Positions 30,801 through 42,200 of a stretch of DNA of 46,953 nucleotides are shown here, one piece after another. Every line of letters starts with the position of its first letter. Positions within the stretch are counted from its first letter, which is position 1. Both the position numbers and the translations under genes were made by a program. Origin of the DNA: Aquimarina rhabdastrellae (lineage in GTDB: Bacteria; Bacteroidota; Bacteroidia; Flavobacteriales; Flavobacteriaceae); NCBI GenBank assembly GCA_947387485.1, contig CANDNT010000024.1, positions 1 through 46,953 of the forward strand. The letters are read 5' to 3'. The notes under the pieces were generated by a model, which worked only from the letters and a program-made list of their open reading frames with translations, had not been told where the DNA came from and ran no database searches.

Positions 30801-31644
30801 CTTCTGGCTCAATGTCAAAAAATCTCGGATCAAAACGATCAATATCATTGATCATTGCTCCCCATTTTGATACTGTTTTTCCAGGAGATACTGACTCCTG
30901 ATAATAATCTTCCCAGTTCCATCTTGACTTTGAAATTTCTTTAATACTATTTTTCCCATCAACAAGGTTTTTCCAAAATGTTTGAACATTGGGAGCATCT
31001 GGGAAATTACAGCTAAGACCTACAATTGCCACATCACAGGATTGAGATGACGGTCTAATTGTATTTTCTTTTTCAAGGATACTACGCTCATTATTTTGAT
31101 CAACATTATTATAATAATGTATCAAGTCATCAGTATGATCGAATAATAAAACATCAATAATTTCATCAATCGATCTAAACGAACGTTTTGACAGATCTAT
31201 ATTATATTTTTGATCTATAAAATGTAATAACCTATCATAAGATTCTCTGGTAGACCTTCTCCCTTTGGACGTACGTCTTCTAGTAGAATTAACCTGTCTG
31301 TTTTTTTCGATTACCTGGTTTTGGATTTTTATTTTTTTCTTCGTTTCTGAAAAATTATTTGTATTCGGTGTATTGTTAATTGTATCCTCCTTAACACTAA
31401 CCATTTCCTCTTCCAACAAATCGGCTAGTTCTTTTGTTGTATTAACATTGACAAATTTTGAAGGGGATAGCGTAATATTAAATTTTCTGGATATTTTATT
31501 TATCAATTCCATTGAAATTATAGAATCAATACCAAAATCCTCAAAATTAGCATTTGGATCTAATTTCCCAGCAGGGAGTCTTAATGTTATTTCAAAGATA
31601 GTTATGATCTCTTGTAATACATTTTGAGTTGTTGCTACTGTCAT
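27874..31644 (-). CDS. Terminal trans-AT PKS: ACP-KS0-ACP-thioesterase
   Basis: 1256 residues, ATG start overlapping the aminotransferase stop (ATGA), so probably translationally coupled. Domains: ACPa (GIDSI, Ser 41); a basic linker and a small helical segment (about 120-185) I do not recognise; a KS (about 198-640); ACPb (GMNSI, Ser 897); a thioesterase (about 985-1235) with GFSNGG (Ser 1061) and ADHFS near the end. The KS keeps Cys 377 (NVNCAGS), but HGTGT is DGYAT (His to Asp, residue 512) and NIGH is NIGN (His to Asn, residue 552). It therefore cannot decarboxylate an extender and is a non-elongating KS0. ACPa probably belongs to the preceding split module and carries the intermediate aminated by the aminotransferase. 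The TE releases the product as an acid, lactone or lactam. Confidence 0.92.
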   Translation of the reverse strand: MTVATTQNVLQEIITIFEITLRLPAGKLDPNANFEDFGIDSIISMELINKISRKFNITLSPSKFVNVNTTKELADLLEEEMVSVKEDTINNTPNTNNFSETKKKIKIQNQVIEKNRQVNSTRRRTSKGRRSTRESYDRLLHFIDQKYNIDLSKRSFRSIDEIIDVLLFDHTDDLIHYYNNVDQNNERSILEKENTIRPSSQSCDVAIVGLSCNFPDAPNVQTFWKNLVDGKNSIKEISKSRWNWEDYYQESVSPGKTVSKWGAMINDIDRFDPRFFDIEPEEAALIDPQERLLIQEVYKAFQDAGIGSKKMAGSDTAVYVAYEYSEYENYLRKNINKIPVGKYGPIFSSSSPTYYLANRLSFLFDFYGPSESINVNCAGSAVAINRAYYSLLNNECNTAVVGGASLNLFADDYVSLSQYGMLSPTGTCDVFDDEANGFTRGEGVAAVVLKRLDDAKRDNNRIYGVIKTSHQSNRGNARFLSEVKHEAITNVITKSYQKASIDPESINYIEVDGYATKWGDSFEYEGIKNVFKEYKSNEKKCALGSVKGNIGNLEAVSGLASFIKLTLSLYHKKFPRTISGKKINTFLDIDNPSHPLYIANKELTFDTLRKQKDTPIRAGLNSFADSGVNLHIVLEEYLVKEQVPKTEIATQLFILSAKDEERLNEYIDTYIDYLSNKKTNKPFENLIYTLQVGRDALEERLAITASSHQDLLEKLMVVKNSDKKAGLEEEGIFYGNINLHKENGIIKILTKYMIDTMVNQSLEASQWQQLAQLWISGLTIDWAIVWKNKNTKPISLPDYPFAKERYWVDINSIEKSNPETEEISGNNEKAINQPVNDQDVQVEWFFYVDESKVNKNKTLKPTEIINLFLKQEIALQIKKPIEKISENINFLDLGMNSIGLITMIAQVNALLEINISPAILFNNSDVKTLTKFLIESHIEKVEKIRVTNDKEIIEKSISERNLTSKKTNVDTTAFKRKTLVPMQEKGTNRPIFAVPGADGNVITLQHLISALGETQPFYGLESVGIVGENPIFDSVEAIAKANIEAIQEIQPKGPYRLLGFSNGGTIVYEMARILLNKKETLETLIFVDCMAPTVENGHMIDDLVEGIKSIFINSSGDNVILDADQLKEVPENEIVDYIYENIKDLGFNFPKEQLATSIYTTIANDRFCRAYEPEKLPKEVDVLLLKATDGYMDEYKNAPEDYGWNELLQKPVFTDPIKADHFSIIDQSNSKIIAKRINDFINKKVPKESLESLQVL

Positions 31645-33410
31645 ATCGTTACTCCTTTTTCTTGAAAATTATTCAAATCGGCTATAATTAATTCTCTTAA
31701 TTTTTCTATTTGATCATATTTTTGAAGCTCTTCCTCCTGTTCTTTATCATCGAACTGGTTATCAAATGTTTTTAAAATAATTTCTTCTTCTAATTTATCC
31801 TCCTGGCTACTATCATCAACATAAAAGAAGTTTTGCTTTAATAGTGTATCGATGCTTTTCTTTATAATTCTAATTATGGATTTAATATCTTTTTCAGAAT
31901 GAGCTAATGTTAAAAAACAATTCCCCGAAGGACTGGTTTCAACACCATTCATTCTCATCAAAATAAAAACCAGTTCTCTTACTACTCCGTTTGGATCATC
32001 CAAAAATTTGAATCTGAATAATGAGCTGAAATATTCAATAATCAATGGTACATTTTTGGTCTTAAAAAAAGAATTCAGTTCTTCGCACATATGTCTCGTC
32101 TTTTCATTCAATTCATGTAAGAAATCTGAATTTGACTCGTCAATTTTATTTTCTGAAGTTGAGTTCCTTTTTTTGAATTCAAGGAGTATTGCTAGTGTTG
32201 CTGCCAGTTTGATTGGGTTTCTTGTATGAGTTCCAGCCATAAGTGTCTTTTTAACACTTGGCATCGAATCATCATCATAGTCAAATGCTCCTCCGTCTAC
32301 ATAATTCATATATTTGGTAAACCCTGCAATCATTCCTGAAGGTGTTCCTCCTGCGGGAACTTTTCCATAAGTAGCAAGGTCTCCTTTAATCTTCCATAGC
32401 TCCTGTACTCCACCACTTGAAGCCCTAAATCCTGTAATCATTTCATCCATTATCAACAGAATGTTTTTCTCAAGAGTTAACTTACGTACCTCTTTTAGGA
32501 ATTCAATAGGCTGATTACTTGGATTTCTGGATTGTACGGGTTCCACTAGAATTCCAGCAATTTCGTGCGCTCTATCTTCTATGATATTGAGCGCTTCCAT
32601 ATTACCATAATCCAAAACAATTAACTCTTCAGCAAATTCCTGAACCATTCCCAATCCCATTGCTATACTATTACCAAACTGATCTTTGGCTGCTAATACC
32701 GCATCTGATAACCCATGATATGCTCCTTCAAAAATTACTATCTTTTTCTTTTGGGTAGCTGCACGTGCTATCCGTACTGCCCACATAACTGCCTCAGTAC
32801 CAGATTGGGTAAAAAGAACCCTTTCATGTCCTGTAAGTTCACTAAAAAGTTTGGTCACTTGTGCAAGTTCTTCTGTATAACCTACTAATGGATATCCTTT
32901 TTCTAGCCGTTTTGTTATAGCCTCTTTTATGAAGCTTGGTTGATGACCAAATAAGTTAACACCGTTATCACCAGCTATATCAATATATTTATTTCCATCA
33001 ATATCATAAAGATATGCCCCATCACCTTTACTGTAAGTTAACTGAAATTGTAAACATTTTAACGCTTTTTTCAATCCTCCAGTTCTTCTTTGATCTACAA
33101 AATATGTTTGACATTCAGATGCATTTTCTTTGGACTTTGGTGCTAATTTTTCCAGCTTCTGCGCAATCTGATCAATAAAATTTTTATGTTCTTCATTTAA
33201 CTGAAGTTCGGTCACTGCTTTGAGTACCTTTTCTTTTTTATCAGAAACATTATTATCAAAGGGGTTTACTTTACTTGATAAATGTGCTTTTAGTTTAGAA
33301 ACCAAATAACTTTTCTCATTTTCGGGTAATTCTTCAAAGAACTTTAAAGCTTCTTTTTTTTCTATTTTCTTCGAAACAATTTTTTCTAATATATTGTCGA
33401 TTGCTATCAT
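31641..33410 (-). CDS. PKS-associated class III aminotransferase (AMT) with docking helix
   Basis: 589 residues, ATG start, 15 bases after the preceding PKS stop. The core (about 110-520) is a class III PLP aminotransferase related to glutamate-1-semialdehyde aminomutase: GDGAYLYDIDGNKYIDIAGD, GTEAVMWAVRIARAAT, FEGAYHGLSD, MDEMITGFR, and the PLP lysine in YGKVPAGG (Lys 350). The same family supplies the AMT domain of iturin-type synthetases, which converts a beta-keto acyl thioester to a beta-amine. The N-terminus (ILEKIVSKKIEKKEALKFF) looks like the docking helices at the PKS ends here. It is encoded between a KS-DH without KR and an ACP, so it probably aminates the beta-keto group of that split module. 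The C-terminal 70 residues are acidic, perhaps a second contact segment. Confidence 0.9.
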   Translation of the reverse strand: MIAIDNILEKIVSKKIEKKEALKFFEELPENEKSYLVSKLKAHLSSKVNPFDNNVSDKKEKVLKAVTELQLNEEHKNFIDQIAQKLEKLAPKSKENASECQTYFVDQRRTGGLKKALKCLQFQLTYSKGDGAYLYDIDGNKYIDIAGDNGVNLFGHQPSFIKEAITKRLEKGYPLVGYTEELAQVTKLFSELTGHERVLFTQSGTEAVMWAVRIARAATQKKKIVIFEGAYHGLSDAVLAAKDQFGNSIAMGLGMVQEFAEELIVLDYGNMEALNIIEDRAHEIAGILVEPVQSRNPSNQPIEFLKEVRKLTLEKNILLIMDEMITGFRASSGGVQELWKIKGDLATYGKVPAGGTPSGMIAGFTKYMNYVDGGAFDYDDDSMPSVKKTLMAGTHTRNPIKLAATLAILLEFKKRNSTSENKIDESNSDFLHELNEKTRHMCEELNSFFKTKNVPLIIEYFSSLFRFKFLDDPNGVVRELVFILMRMNGVETSPSGNCFLTLAHSEKDIKSIIRIIKKSIDTLLKQNFFYVDDSSQEDKLEEEIILKTFDNQFDDKEQEEELQKYDQIEKLRELIIADLNNFQEKGVTI

Positions 33411-33425
33411 GACTTTATTTTTCCT

Positions 33426-36266
33426 TTAGTAAACATCCTTTAATAATTGATCAAAACTAATATTAGTATCTTCTATTTCTCTATATACTACCTCGTTTGA
33501 ATTATTGTTTTGTATAGCGTTTATAAGCATTTCAAAATCCTTATAAGATTCCTTGATTGATTGCTTATGTGCAGTAGTGTTGAATATCAGAGATTTTATT
33601 TTAATACATACCTCTCCTGATACTTTGGTAAGATCAATATCTATATTCACTATATCATCTTCTGGTTTGCTTCCTTTTGAATATCGTACCCAGGCATACA
33701 TTTCTTTTTGACAAGGAGAATATAATTTCAAAGCTCCTAACTGAACCGGTATTATGGGTTCGTTAAGTTGTGGATTCAAATCAGTCAACAAACTTATTGC
33801 CAATTGTAATGAGTTTTCCAGAAGACCAGGATGAAGGGTATAATCTTCGATAGTTTCAGGAAAACTTAATTCAGCCAAAATCTGATCGTCTCCTTTATAA
33901 AAGTTTTTTATTCCTTTAAGACTGGATCCATAACCCATATCCATGCGTTCCAAAACCTGATAAACCTCTTCTGAATTAATTGGTTCACTTGCAAAATGAT
34001 TTTTGAGTTGAGCTATATCCATTGTTGTCGAAGTTTGATTTTCTTTTACTGTAACTTCTCCATGGCAATGAATTATTTCTTTTTCTTCTTCTACACTATA
34101 AATCTCAAAGTCAACCGCATTATTCTTATTTTCATAGAGAGATATATGGACTTCTTTATCATCTTTTATAGTAAGTAAATGTTCCCAAGAAGTATTTTGT
34201 ATTTCTAAAGAAGTATTTTCACTAAGTTCCGGCATTGCATTGTTTACTGCTGCATATGCCATTTCTAAATAAGAAGTAAAAGGCATAACATTTTGCTCTT
34301 GTATCTTATGATCTTTTACAAAAATTTCCTTATTACTGAAAACAGACGTATAACACTGCTGACTCAATGTCGAAGAATTATAGTGCAACAATGGGTGCAG
34401 TTTTTCAAACTCTCCCTGAGATTTTGATTTTTCGCTATCTGCCAAATTAAACCAGTATCTCTCCCTGGCAAAAGGATATGTTGGTAAACTAATTCGTCTT
34501 GGGTCTACCTCATGGTAAAGTTGTACCCAATCTATATTGCCACCCACTACCCAAGCTTCTGCCAGCCTACTATAATTCTTATCATTAATGTACTTATCTA
34601 TTTGTTTTTCTGAGAATTCGATATCCTCTTTAGTATCAACAGCTGCTGCACTATTTTTTTTAACTTTACTATAGAAAACATCTTTTATATTTTCTTTTTG
34701 ACTCAGGTAATCCGAAAGTTTCTCTTTAAGTTCTTCTCTTGAATTTATTACGAGTCCTAATCGTTCCTCCATCTCATCTCTTCCTACCTGAAGTGTAAAA
34801 GCAAGGTCTACAAGATTAACATTATGTTTTTCTATATGGTTATATAATAATTGAGCATAGGCTTTTAGTTGATCTTCCGTTTTTGCTGAAAGTACAATGA
34901 TATGCGGTTTATCTGATTGAATTTCGGTATGATTTTCTTTTGGAATGTATTCTTCCAAAACGATATGTGAGTTTGCTCCTCCAAAACCAAACGAACTTAC
35001 TCCCGCTCTTCGTGGCAATGGGTTGTTGTCATTGTCTTTTACAGTCTCCCAATCCTGTGTTTTATCTACAATATATAGAGGACTGTCTTTAAGGTTTATA
35101 TATGGATTAAGTTCTTTAAAATGAAGTGTTGCTGGTATTTTTTTATGTTTTAGAGATAACAATACTTTGAGCACTCCAGCAATTCCTGCTGCTGTTTCCA
35201 GGTGACCAATATTAGTTTTTACAGAGGATAATCCACAATGAGGAATTTTTGCAGGAGTTTTATTATATTTTTTATATAATTCTGAAAACGTTTTGTTCAA
35301 AGCTTGAATTTCTATTGGATCTCCTAAACTAGTACCAGTACCATGGCATTCAATATATCCTACAGTTGAAGGGTCAATATGAGCTTTTTGATAAGCCTCT
35401 ACAAGTAAGTCTGTTTGAGCAACTGGGTTAGGAGCTGTAAGCATGGTAACTTTTCCTCCATGATTTTCTGTAGTAGCTTTAATAACTGCATAAATATGAT
35501 CTCTATCAGCTTCTGCTTTATCTAGAGGCTTAAGAAATATAGCTCCTGAACCTTCTCCTCTTACATATCCATTTGCATTTTTGTCAAAAGTTTTACATTT
35601 ACCATCACCACTTAACATACCTGCCATCCCAAATGAAACATATGCTGCGGGTGTAAGCATTAATTGAACTCCTCCAACTATCGCCATATCGCTACTTCCT
35701 GTATGTATAGATTCTATTGCTCTATGAATTGCGATTAATGAGCTGGAACATGCTGTATCTAGTGGAGCACTTGGCCCTCTAAGATTTAATAGGAAAGAAA
35801 CTCGATTAACCAATACAGAATGGGAGTTTCCTGAGGCAGTATATCCATCTAACGGAATTTGATTATCAACTAATGAATCTGCATAATCTCTTGTTGCAAC
35901 TCCAACAAACAATCCTGTTTTGGTTCCTGATAAATCAGAAATTTTATGTCCTGAATCCTCTATGGTTTTCCATACGGTTTCTAAAAATATTCGCTGCTGA
36001 GGATCCATCATTTCAGCTTCTCTTGGTGAAATCCCAAAAAACGAAGGGTCAAATTTATCTATATCGCTCATAAATCCTCCCCACTTAGAATTAGTTTTAT
36101 TCTTTTCTGTAAAAGGATCTCCATCATAATCTTCCCAATTCCATCGATCTTCAGGAATTACAGTAATTAAGTTCTTTTCATTTTCAAGATTTTCCCAGAA
36201 TTTTTCCAGATTTTCAGATCCTGGCATCACCCCACTCATCCCGACAATTGCGATGGGTTGATTTAT
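33426..36266 (-). other. Split module KS6-DH6, to be completed by the AMT and the next ACP
   Basis: Residues about 2550-3495 of the 3495-aa PKS. KS6 is intact (Cys 2722, ECHGTGTS, KTNIGH). DH6 keeps His 3202 (KDHKIQEQNVMP), but the second motif is HPGLLENSLQ, with Glu 3366 where Asp is expected. Dehydration is therefore doubtful. No KR follows, which fits a beta-keto group left for transamination by the separately encoded AMT. Confidence 0.8.
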
Positions 36267-39200
36267 AAAACGGTTTTCTGTTGATAGTTCTACTTTTGAT
36301 ATCTGAGATTGTGAATCTAAGTCGCTTATATTCCACCCTTTATTAATACTATATATATCTTTTTCCGAATCCCTATGTTGCTCTTTTCCTTTTGTAGGTT
36401 GACTAACTTCTTTACTTGTTTGGGAAGAAGAATCACTTCCTGAAACTTTATGCGTTCTCTGTACTTCATTTTTATGTTCTCTGGAAAGGAATCCTGCTAT
36501 TTCTTTAAGAGAGGGATATTCAAAAAATAATACTGGTGTTATATCTAATTCATAAAGTTCATTGATCCGGTTGGCATAAGTTGTCAACCCTATAGAATCA
36601 AACCCTAAATCCAATAATATTTTATCATATGAAATATCTTCTGGATCTACTTTCAACAGCTCCATAACGATTTCGGATAGTGCGTTGCGAACTATCGTAA
36701 ATAATTCTTTATCTGCTTGTTGATCTATTTGATTTTCAGTATTCGATGAGTTTTCGGAGTTGATTGATTCAGATTCCTGATTTTCATTAATCCCCCAGGC
36801 TCTTTCTATCTTCTCCTGTATCCCTTCTAATACTACGTATTGAGTTTTTCCTGTATGAAGTCCCTTTTCAAATGCTTCTAGACCTGTTTCTATACTTAAA
36901 GGCTTTATCCCTAGATTCTTTTTAAAGAAAATTTCAGTTTGTTCATCCAACTTCATTCCTCCATCTGCCCATAATGACCAATTAAGACTTAACGTTACCC
37001 CTGATCTTTCTCCTTTTTCTTGTAATACTTTGCGTTTTTCTGCAAAGGAATCCATAAAGTGATTTGCAAATGAATAATCACACTGACCGGCATTTCCTCC
37101 AACTGCTGCGAGAGATGAAAATGTTACAAAAAAGTCCAGTTCCTCATCTTTTGTTAACTTATCCAAGTTAAGTGTTCCATATACTTTAGGAGCAAAAACC
37201 GCTTCCATTTCTTCTCGTGTTTTATTCCTTATATATGAATCTCTTAAAACACCTGCACTATGAATAATTCCGTTAATTTTTCCAAACTTTGATTTCGTTT
37301 CATTAATCAGATTTTCAACATCCGTTGCTATAGAAACATCTGCAGGGATATACAAAACTTCTGCTCCTTTTCTTGTTAATATATCCAACTTTGCTTTACG
37401 GTCATCAGAGAGTTTCGATCTTCCTGTAAGTACCAATCGTGCTTTGCACTGCGTGGCTAAATATTCTGCAAATATCAATCCTAATCCTCCAGCTCCACCG
37501 GTAATAATGTAGACTCCCTTTTCTTTTAAACCAAAATTTGTGGTATCAGAATCTTTTGCCTGAAGTAGAGAGAACTCTTTTACTTTTCTGGTATACCGTT
37601 CTTCTTCCTGATAACGGACTGTTGCACTGTTGGATATGTTAGCATGTAATTCGGTTAAGGCTACATCCAGAATTTTATCATAAGATTTCTTTGATTGTTG
37701 GACTTCCAAAATCTTGCACTGCAATCTTGGATGCTCCATCTGAAGGGTTTTGACAAACCCATTTATAGCTTCATGATGGGGTTGAACTTCATTTATTTGT
37801 CCTAAATACAGATATAACAATTGGACATTATCAAGCTTTTGCTCTATTAATGACTGGCATAGGAAAAGGAAAGAATATATGCTATTGGTAAAAGATTTTT
37901 CAATAAAATCTTTGTTATAGTCTTCTTCTTTTAACTCAATATTTATTGGCCAGGCGAAACATATTTTTTTAATAGCATCTTTATTCAAAGCATCAAAAAG
38001 CTTCTTAAAATCTGCTGGGTTTTGAGGATTGATTTTATAGCTATGGTTTTCAAGTTTCTTATAAGCATCTCCAGGTTCGATCAATATAATATCCTCATCT
38101 TTCTTATACCTCTCTTTATAAATCTTTTGGAGTTTTTCATCTTGTCCAAAAAGTAAAATAGGATCAGATCCATTAGACAACATTTTTTCTTGATCTAAAA
38201 GAGATTTTTCCCATTCATGTGAGTAGTATAATTTTGAATATTGCTCTTCCTCTTTAATTTGATCTGGTTTTTCGTGTACACTTACCAATGGAACTCCAAT
38301 GGATTCTCTAATTTTCACGAGTATTAAACCATTTTCATCTACAATAAAGACATTTACTTTAGAAACCTTTGATCCAGGATCGTCTACTTTTTGGATGTAA
38401 CTAAAACATTTTTGTTTTAGCGGTTGTAAAATCTCAACTTCACCTATAGAATATGGAACAAACATTTCTCCTGATTGTTCTCCCAGTTGCGCGGCCATAC
38501 CTGCCTGGAAAGAACCATCAACTAGTGAAGGGTGTAGCAAATATTCATTAAAATCATTATTCCTTATATCCGGAATAAGGAGTTCTCCCAATATTTCTTC
38601 ATCATTTTTAAAAATATCCTGAAGTACCTGAAAGCTAGGCCCTAAATCTAATCCCAATGACTTAAAAAGTGGATAGGCCTCTTTTCCATGTGTTGCTTTT
38701 GAACATCTAGTACGAATTTCTTCTAAATCAATATATTCGGCTTCGGCATTTAGCTCTTCCTGTGTTGCATATAAAAGTTTTCCCTGCGAATATACCTGTT
38801 TTGCATTATCCTTTTCCAGGCTAAACACTTCAAAATTCACGGATTTCCCGTTTGGTTTCAATTCTATAAAAACTTCCCTGGGATTAGAATCTATTACTGT
38901 AAGAGGACTTAACCAAAGGATATTTTTAATCATTTGAACCTTCCTTCCTGCAGCTAGCTCACCTGCTTTTCTGGCGAAATCCAGATAAGCGACTCCTGGT
39001 AAAGTTGGAATCTCTGATACCAAATGATCGTATATAAAGAAATCCCTGTCATGAAAAGTTTTCTTAAACACTTGTTTTTCAAATGTAGACTCATTAGAAT
39101 CAATTAATGGATGGAGTGCTGTAGTAGAATGCATGGTTATATTAGATGATTCTGTCATATCAGATATCCAATGTCTTTTATCTGCAAAAGGGTAAGTCGG

Positions 39201-42200
39201 TAAAGAAATTTTCACTCCTTTTTCCAATGCTTGTATTCCTTGCCAATCCGCAAGAAAGCCAACACTCCACAATTCGGCTAACTTACTTAAATCACCACTC
39301 TGAGATAAAACCTTAACAAACTCTTCTTTTTCTTTACGACTTAATAAACGAGTAATATTTTGGTTATTTTCTACTTCACCAACCAGAATACTATTATCTT
39401 TTTTACCTTCAACAAATAGTGTTAGTTTCTGAACCAGTTCTTTTTTAGTTTTTGCAATAATAACCACTCGACGATCAAAGGATCTTCTGCCTATTTGTAG
39501 TGTATGTGCTATATCTTTACAACTAAGTCTATCTTCTCCTAACAGATCTTTTTGAATGAACAAGAATAATCTATTCGCTGTTTCACGAAGTTGATTTTCA
39601 TTTCTTGCTGAAAGGGGAAATATGTATTCTTCAAATTTTTGAGTTTGATCTTTTTGTTGTTCGATTGGAGTAGCGTATTCTTCTATAATTACATGCGCAT
39701 TAGCTCCTCCTGCTCCAAAAGAACTAATTCCTGCTCTCAGGGGCTGTTGTATACCATCAATTATCTTTGGTTTCCATTCTTTTACTGATTGCTCAACATA
39801 AAAAGGAGAGTTTTTAAAATCAATAAAAGGATTTAACTCCGAAGAATGTAATGAAGGAACATGTTTTCTATATTTCATTTGCAACAGTACCTTATGTAAT
39901 CCTACAATACCTGCTGCAGCTTCAAGATGTCCTATATTAGTTTTTACCGAACCTATCGGACATTCCTGTTTATCTACATTATATTCTTCAAAAGCACTGG
40001 TCAAACCAGAAATCTCAATAGGATCACCCAGTTCAGTTCCTGTTCCATGGGCTTCTACATACCCTATACTTCTGGCATCAACTTTTGCATTCTTTAATGC
40101 TTCTTTAATTACTTTTGCTTGTGATTTGGGGCTAGGTACCATGAAACCACTGGTTTTTCCTCCGTGATTAATGGCTGTTCCTTTAATTACACCATAAATA
40201 TTATCTCCGTCATTTACTGCCTTATCAAGAGGTTTTATAAAGACTGCTCCAACACCTTCTCCAGCAACATAACCATTAGCTCCCTTACCAAAAGTACGGC
40301 AAACTCCATCTTCTGAAAGTGCTCCACCACCTTTGTTAATATCTATTTTACTTTGATGCACATCAAGGTTAACTCCTCCTACTATTGCCCCGGAACATTC
40401 TCCTCTATAGATCGCTTCACAAGCCAGGTGGAGCGCACTTAAACTGGAAGAACACGCAGTATCTATTGGCAAACTGGGTCCGGAAAGATTAAAAGCATAT
40501 GATACCCGATTGGCAATACCCCATAAATGTGAACTAGGACTTACAAGATTCCCTTTTAATTTTTCTTCTGTACCAAGTACCTGATAAAGCGTCCATACAG
40601 CTCCTACATAGACTCCAATATTACGAGGAGTATTTTCTTCTACCAATGTTTCCGGATAATACCCTGCGTCTTCTATAGTTTCCCAGGCTACTTCCAGAAA
40701 AAGTCTTTCCTGAGGATCAAGATATTCTGCTTCTCTGGGTGAGATATTAAAAAACAGTGAATCAAACTTGTCAATATCATCTATGAATCCTCCTCTATAT
40801 TTTTCAGAAAATTTATTCTGAGAACGTTGTCCAAAACGAGTATCTGGTATATCTTCTATACAATCTCTTCCTTGAATCAAGTTACTCCAGAAATCGTCCA
40901 TATTTTTAGCCTTGGGGTAACGTCCAGCCATACCGACAATAGCGATATCTCGATTTTGTAAAAGTTTAGTACTTTTTACATCGCTACCCACTTCAACTTC
41001 GCTTTTCTCTAAGTCAGCATTTATTTCATTAAGTTGTTTATCCGTTATTCCATTATCAGTATTAAGTATTGTTGAAACTACTTTTCTGGAAACATTATGA
41101 TATTTTTTAAGTTTAAAATTGGTATGTATATTACCAAAGGTTTCCGGTTGATTGTTTTCTGGTAAGATTTCGGAAATATTGCTTTTTTCTTTGAAGGCCT
41201 CAACTAATTTATCAGCAATTACTTGTGCTTCTTCGGTTCTTAAACCAACTGGAATGGCCAAACGTACAAGATCATTTATCTCTGTATCCTTTTGCATTCC
41301 TACATTATGAGCCCCTGCACGAATACCTGTTGTTAAATACAACCAGGATATAAATGAGGCTACAGAATAATCAAAAGATTTAAATTCTGTAATCTGTTTA
41401 ACATCAATTAGTATACAATGTCCAACTGCTGGTTCTACAACCGGAATCCCGTGTTGTTTTAGTTTTTTCCAGATGGTTTGTACCGATTGTAATCTCTTAC
41501 TCACCAAAGTTTGGATCTTGTTTTTATTATAAAGGGATAGCGCTATAATTTTTTTATCTATTACATCCAATCCGAGGCTTTCTTCCTGAATGAAACTTTG
41601 AATTTTATTATAAAGTTTAACATCATTCGTACCAATTAGTCCTCCCTTATCTACACAAAAATTCTTAGCAAGACTTGCTATTATTGCATCGGCATAAGAG
41701 GTCATTTCTTTAATAACATCCCATACATTTTTTCCAGTAAATTCATTTTCATTTTCCAGAATAAATAAAGCGTTTTCTACGATTCGAGTACTATCAAATA
41801 CGAGAGGTATTTTATATTCTGAAAGAAAAGTTTTGACTTTCTTAATATGTTCTAAAGAAACAGGAGTTCCTCCACCAGCATTGTTATTAGTTTCAATAAA
41901 AACAAAGGCTATGGATGAAGAATCATTTTCTACTTGTGTTTTAAGATTTTCCCAATTTAGATTTCCTTTATATAATTCGGTCGAATCCAATTTGAATACT
42001 TCCGGATGTGGTAACTCTATGGGAGTATATTCATTTTCTATCTGATTAAAAATCATAGTAGGAAAAAGTAAATTCTGAAGTACTTTTCCTTTTTTACTCC
42101 ACGATTTACAAAAAGCACGTTCTGCAGTTCTACCTGCTGTAGTTAGAGAAAAATATGAAAAAGGGAAAATTCTTTTTAATTCTTCATTCAGGTCTACCGC

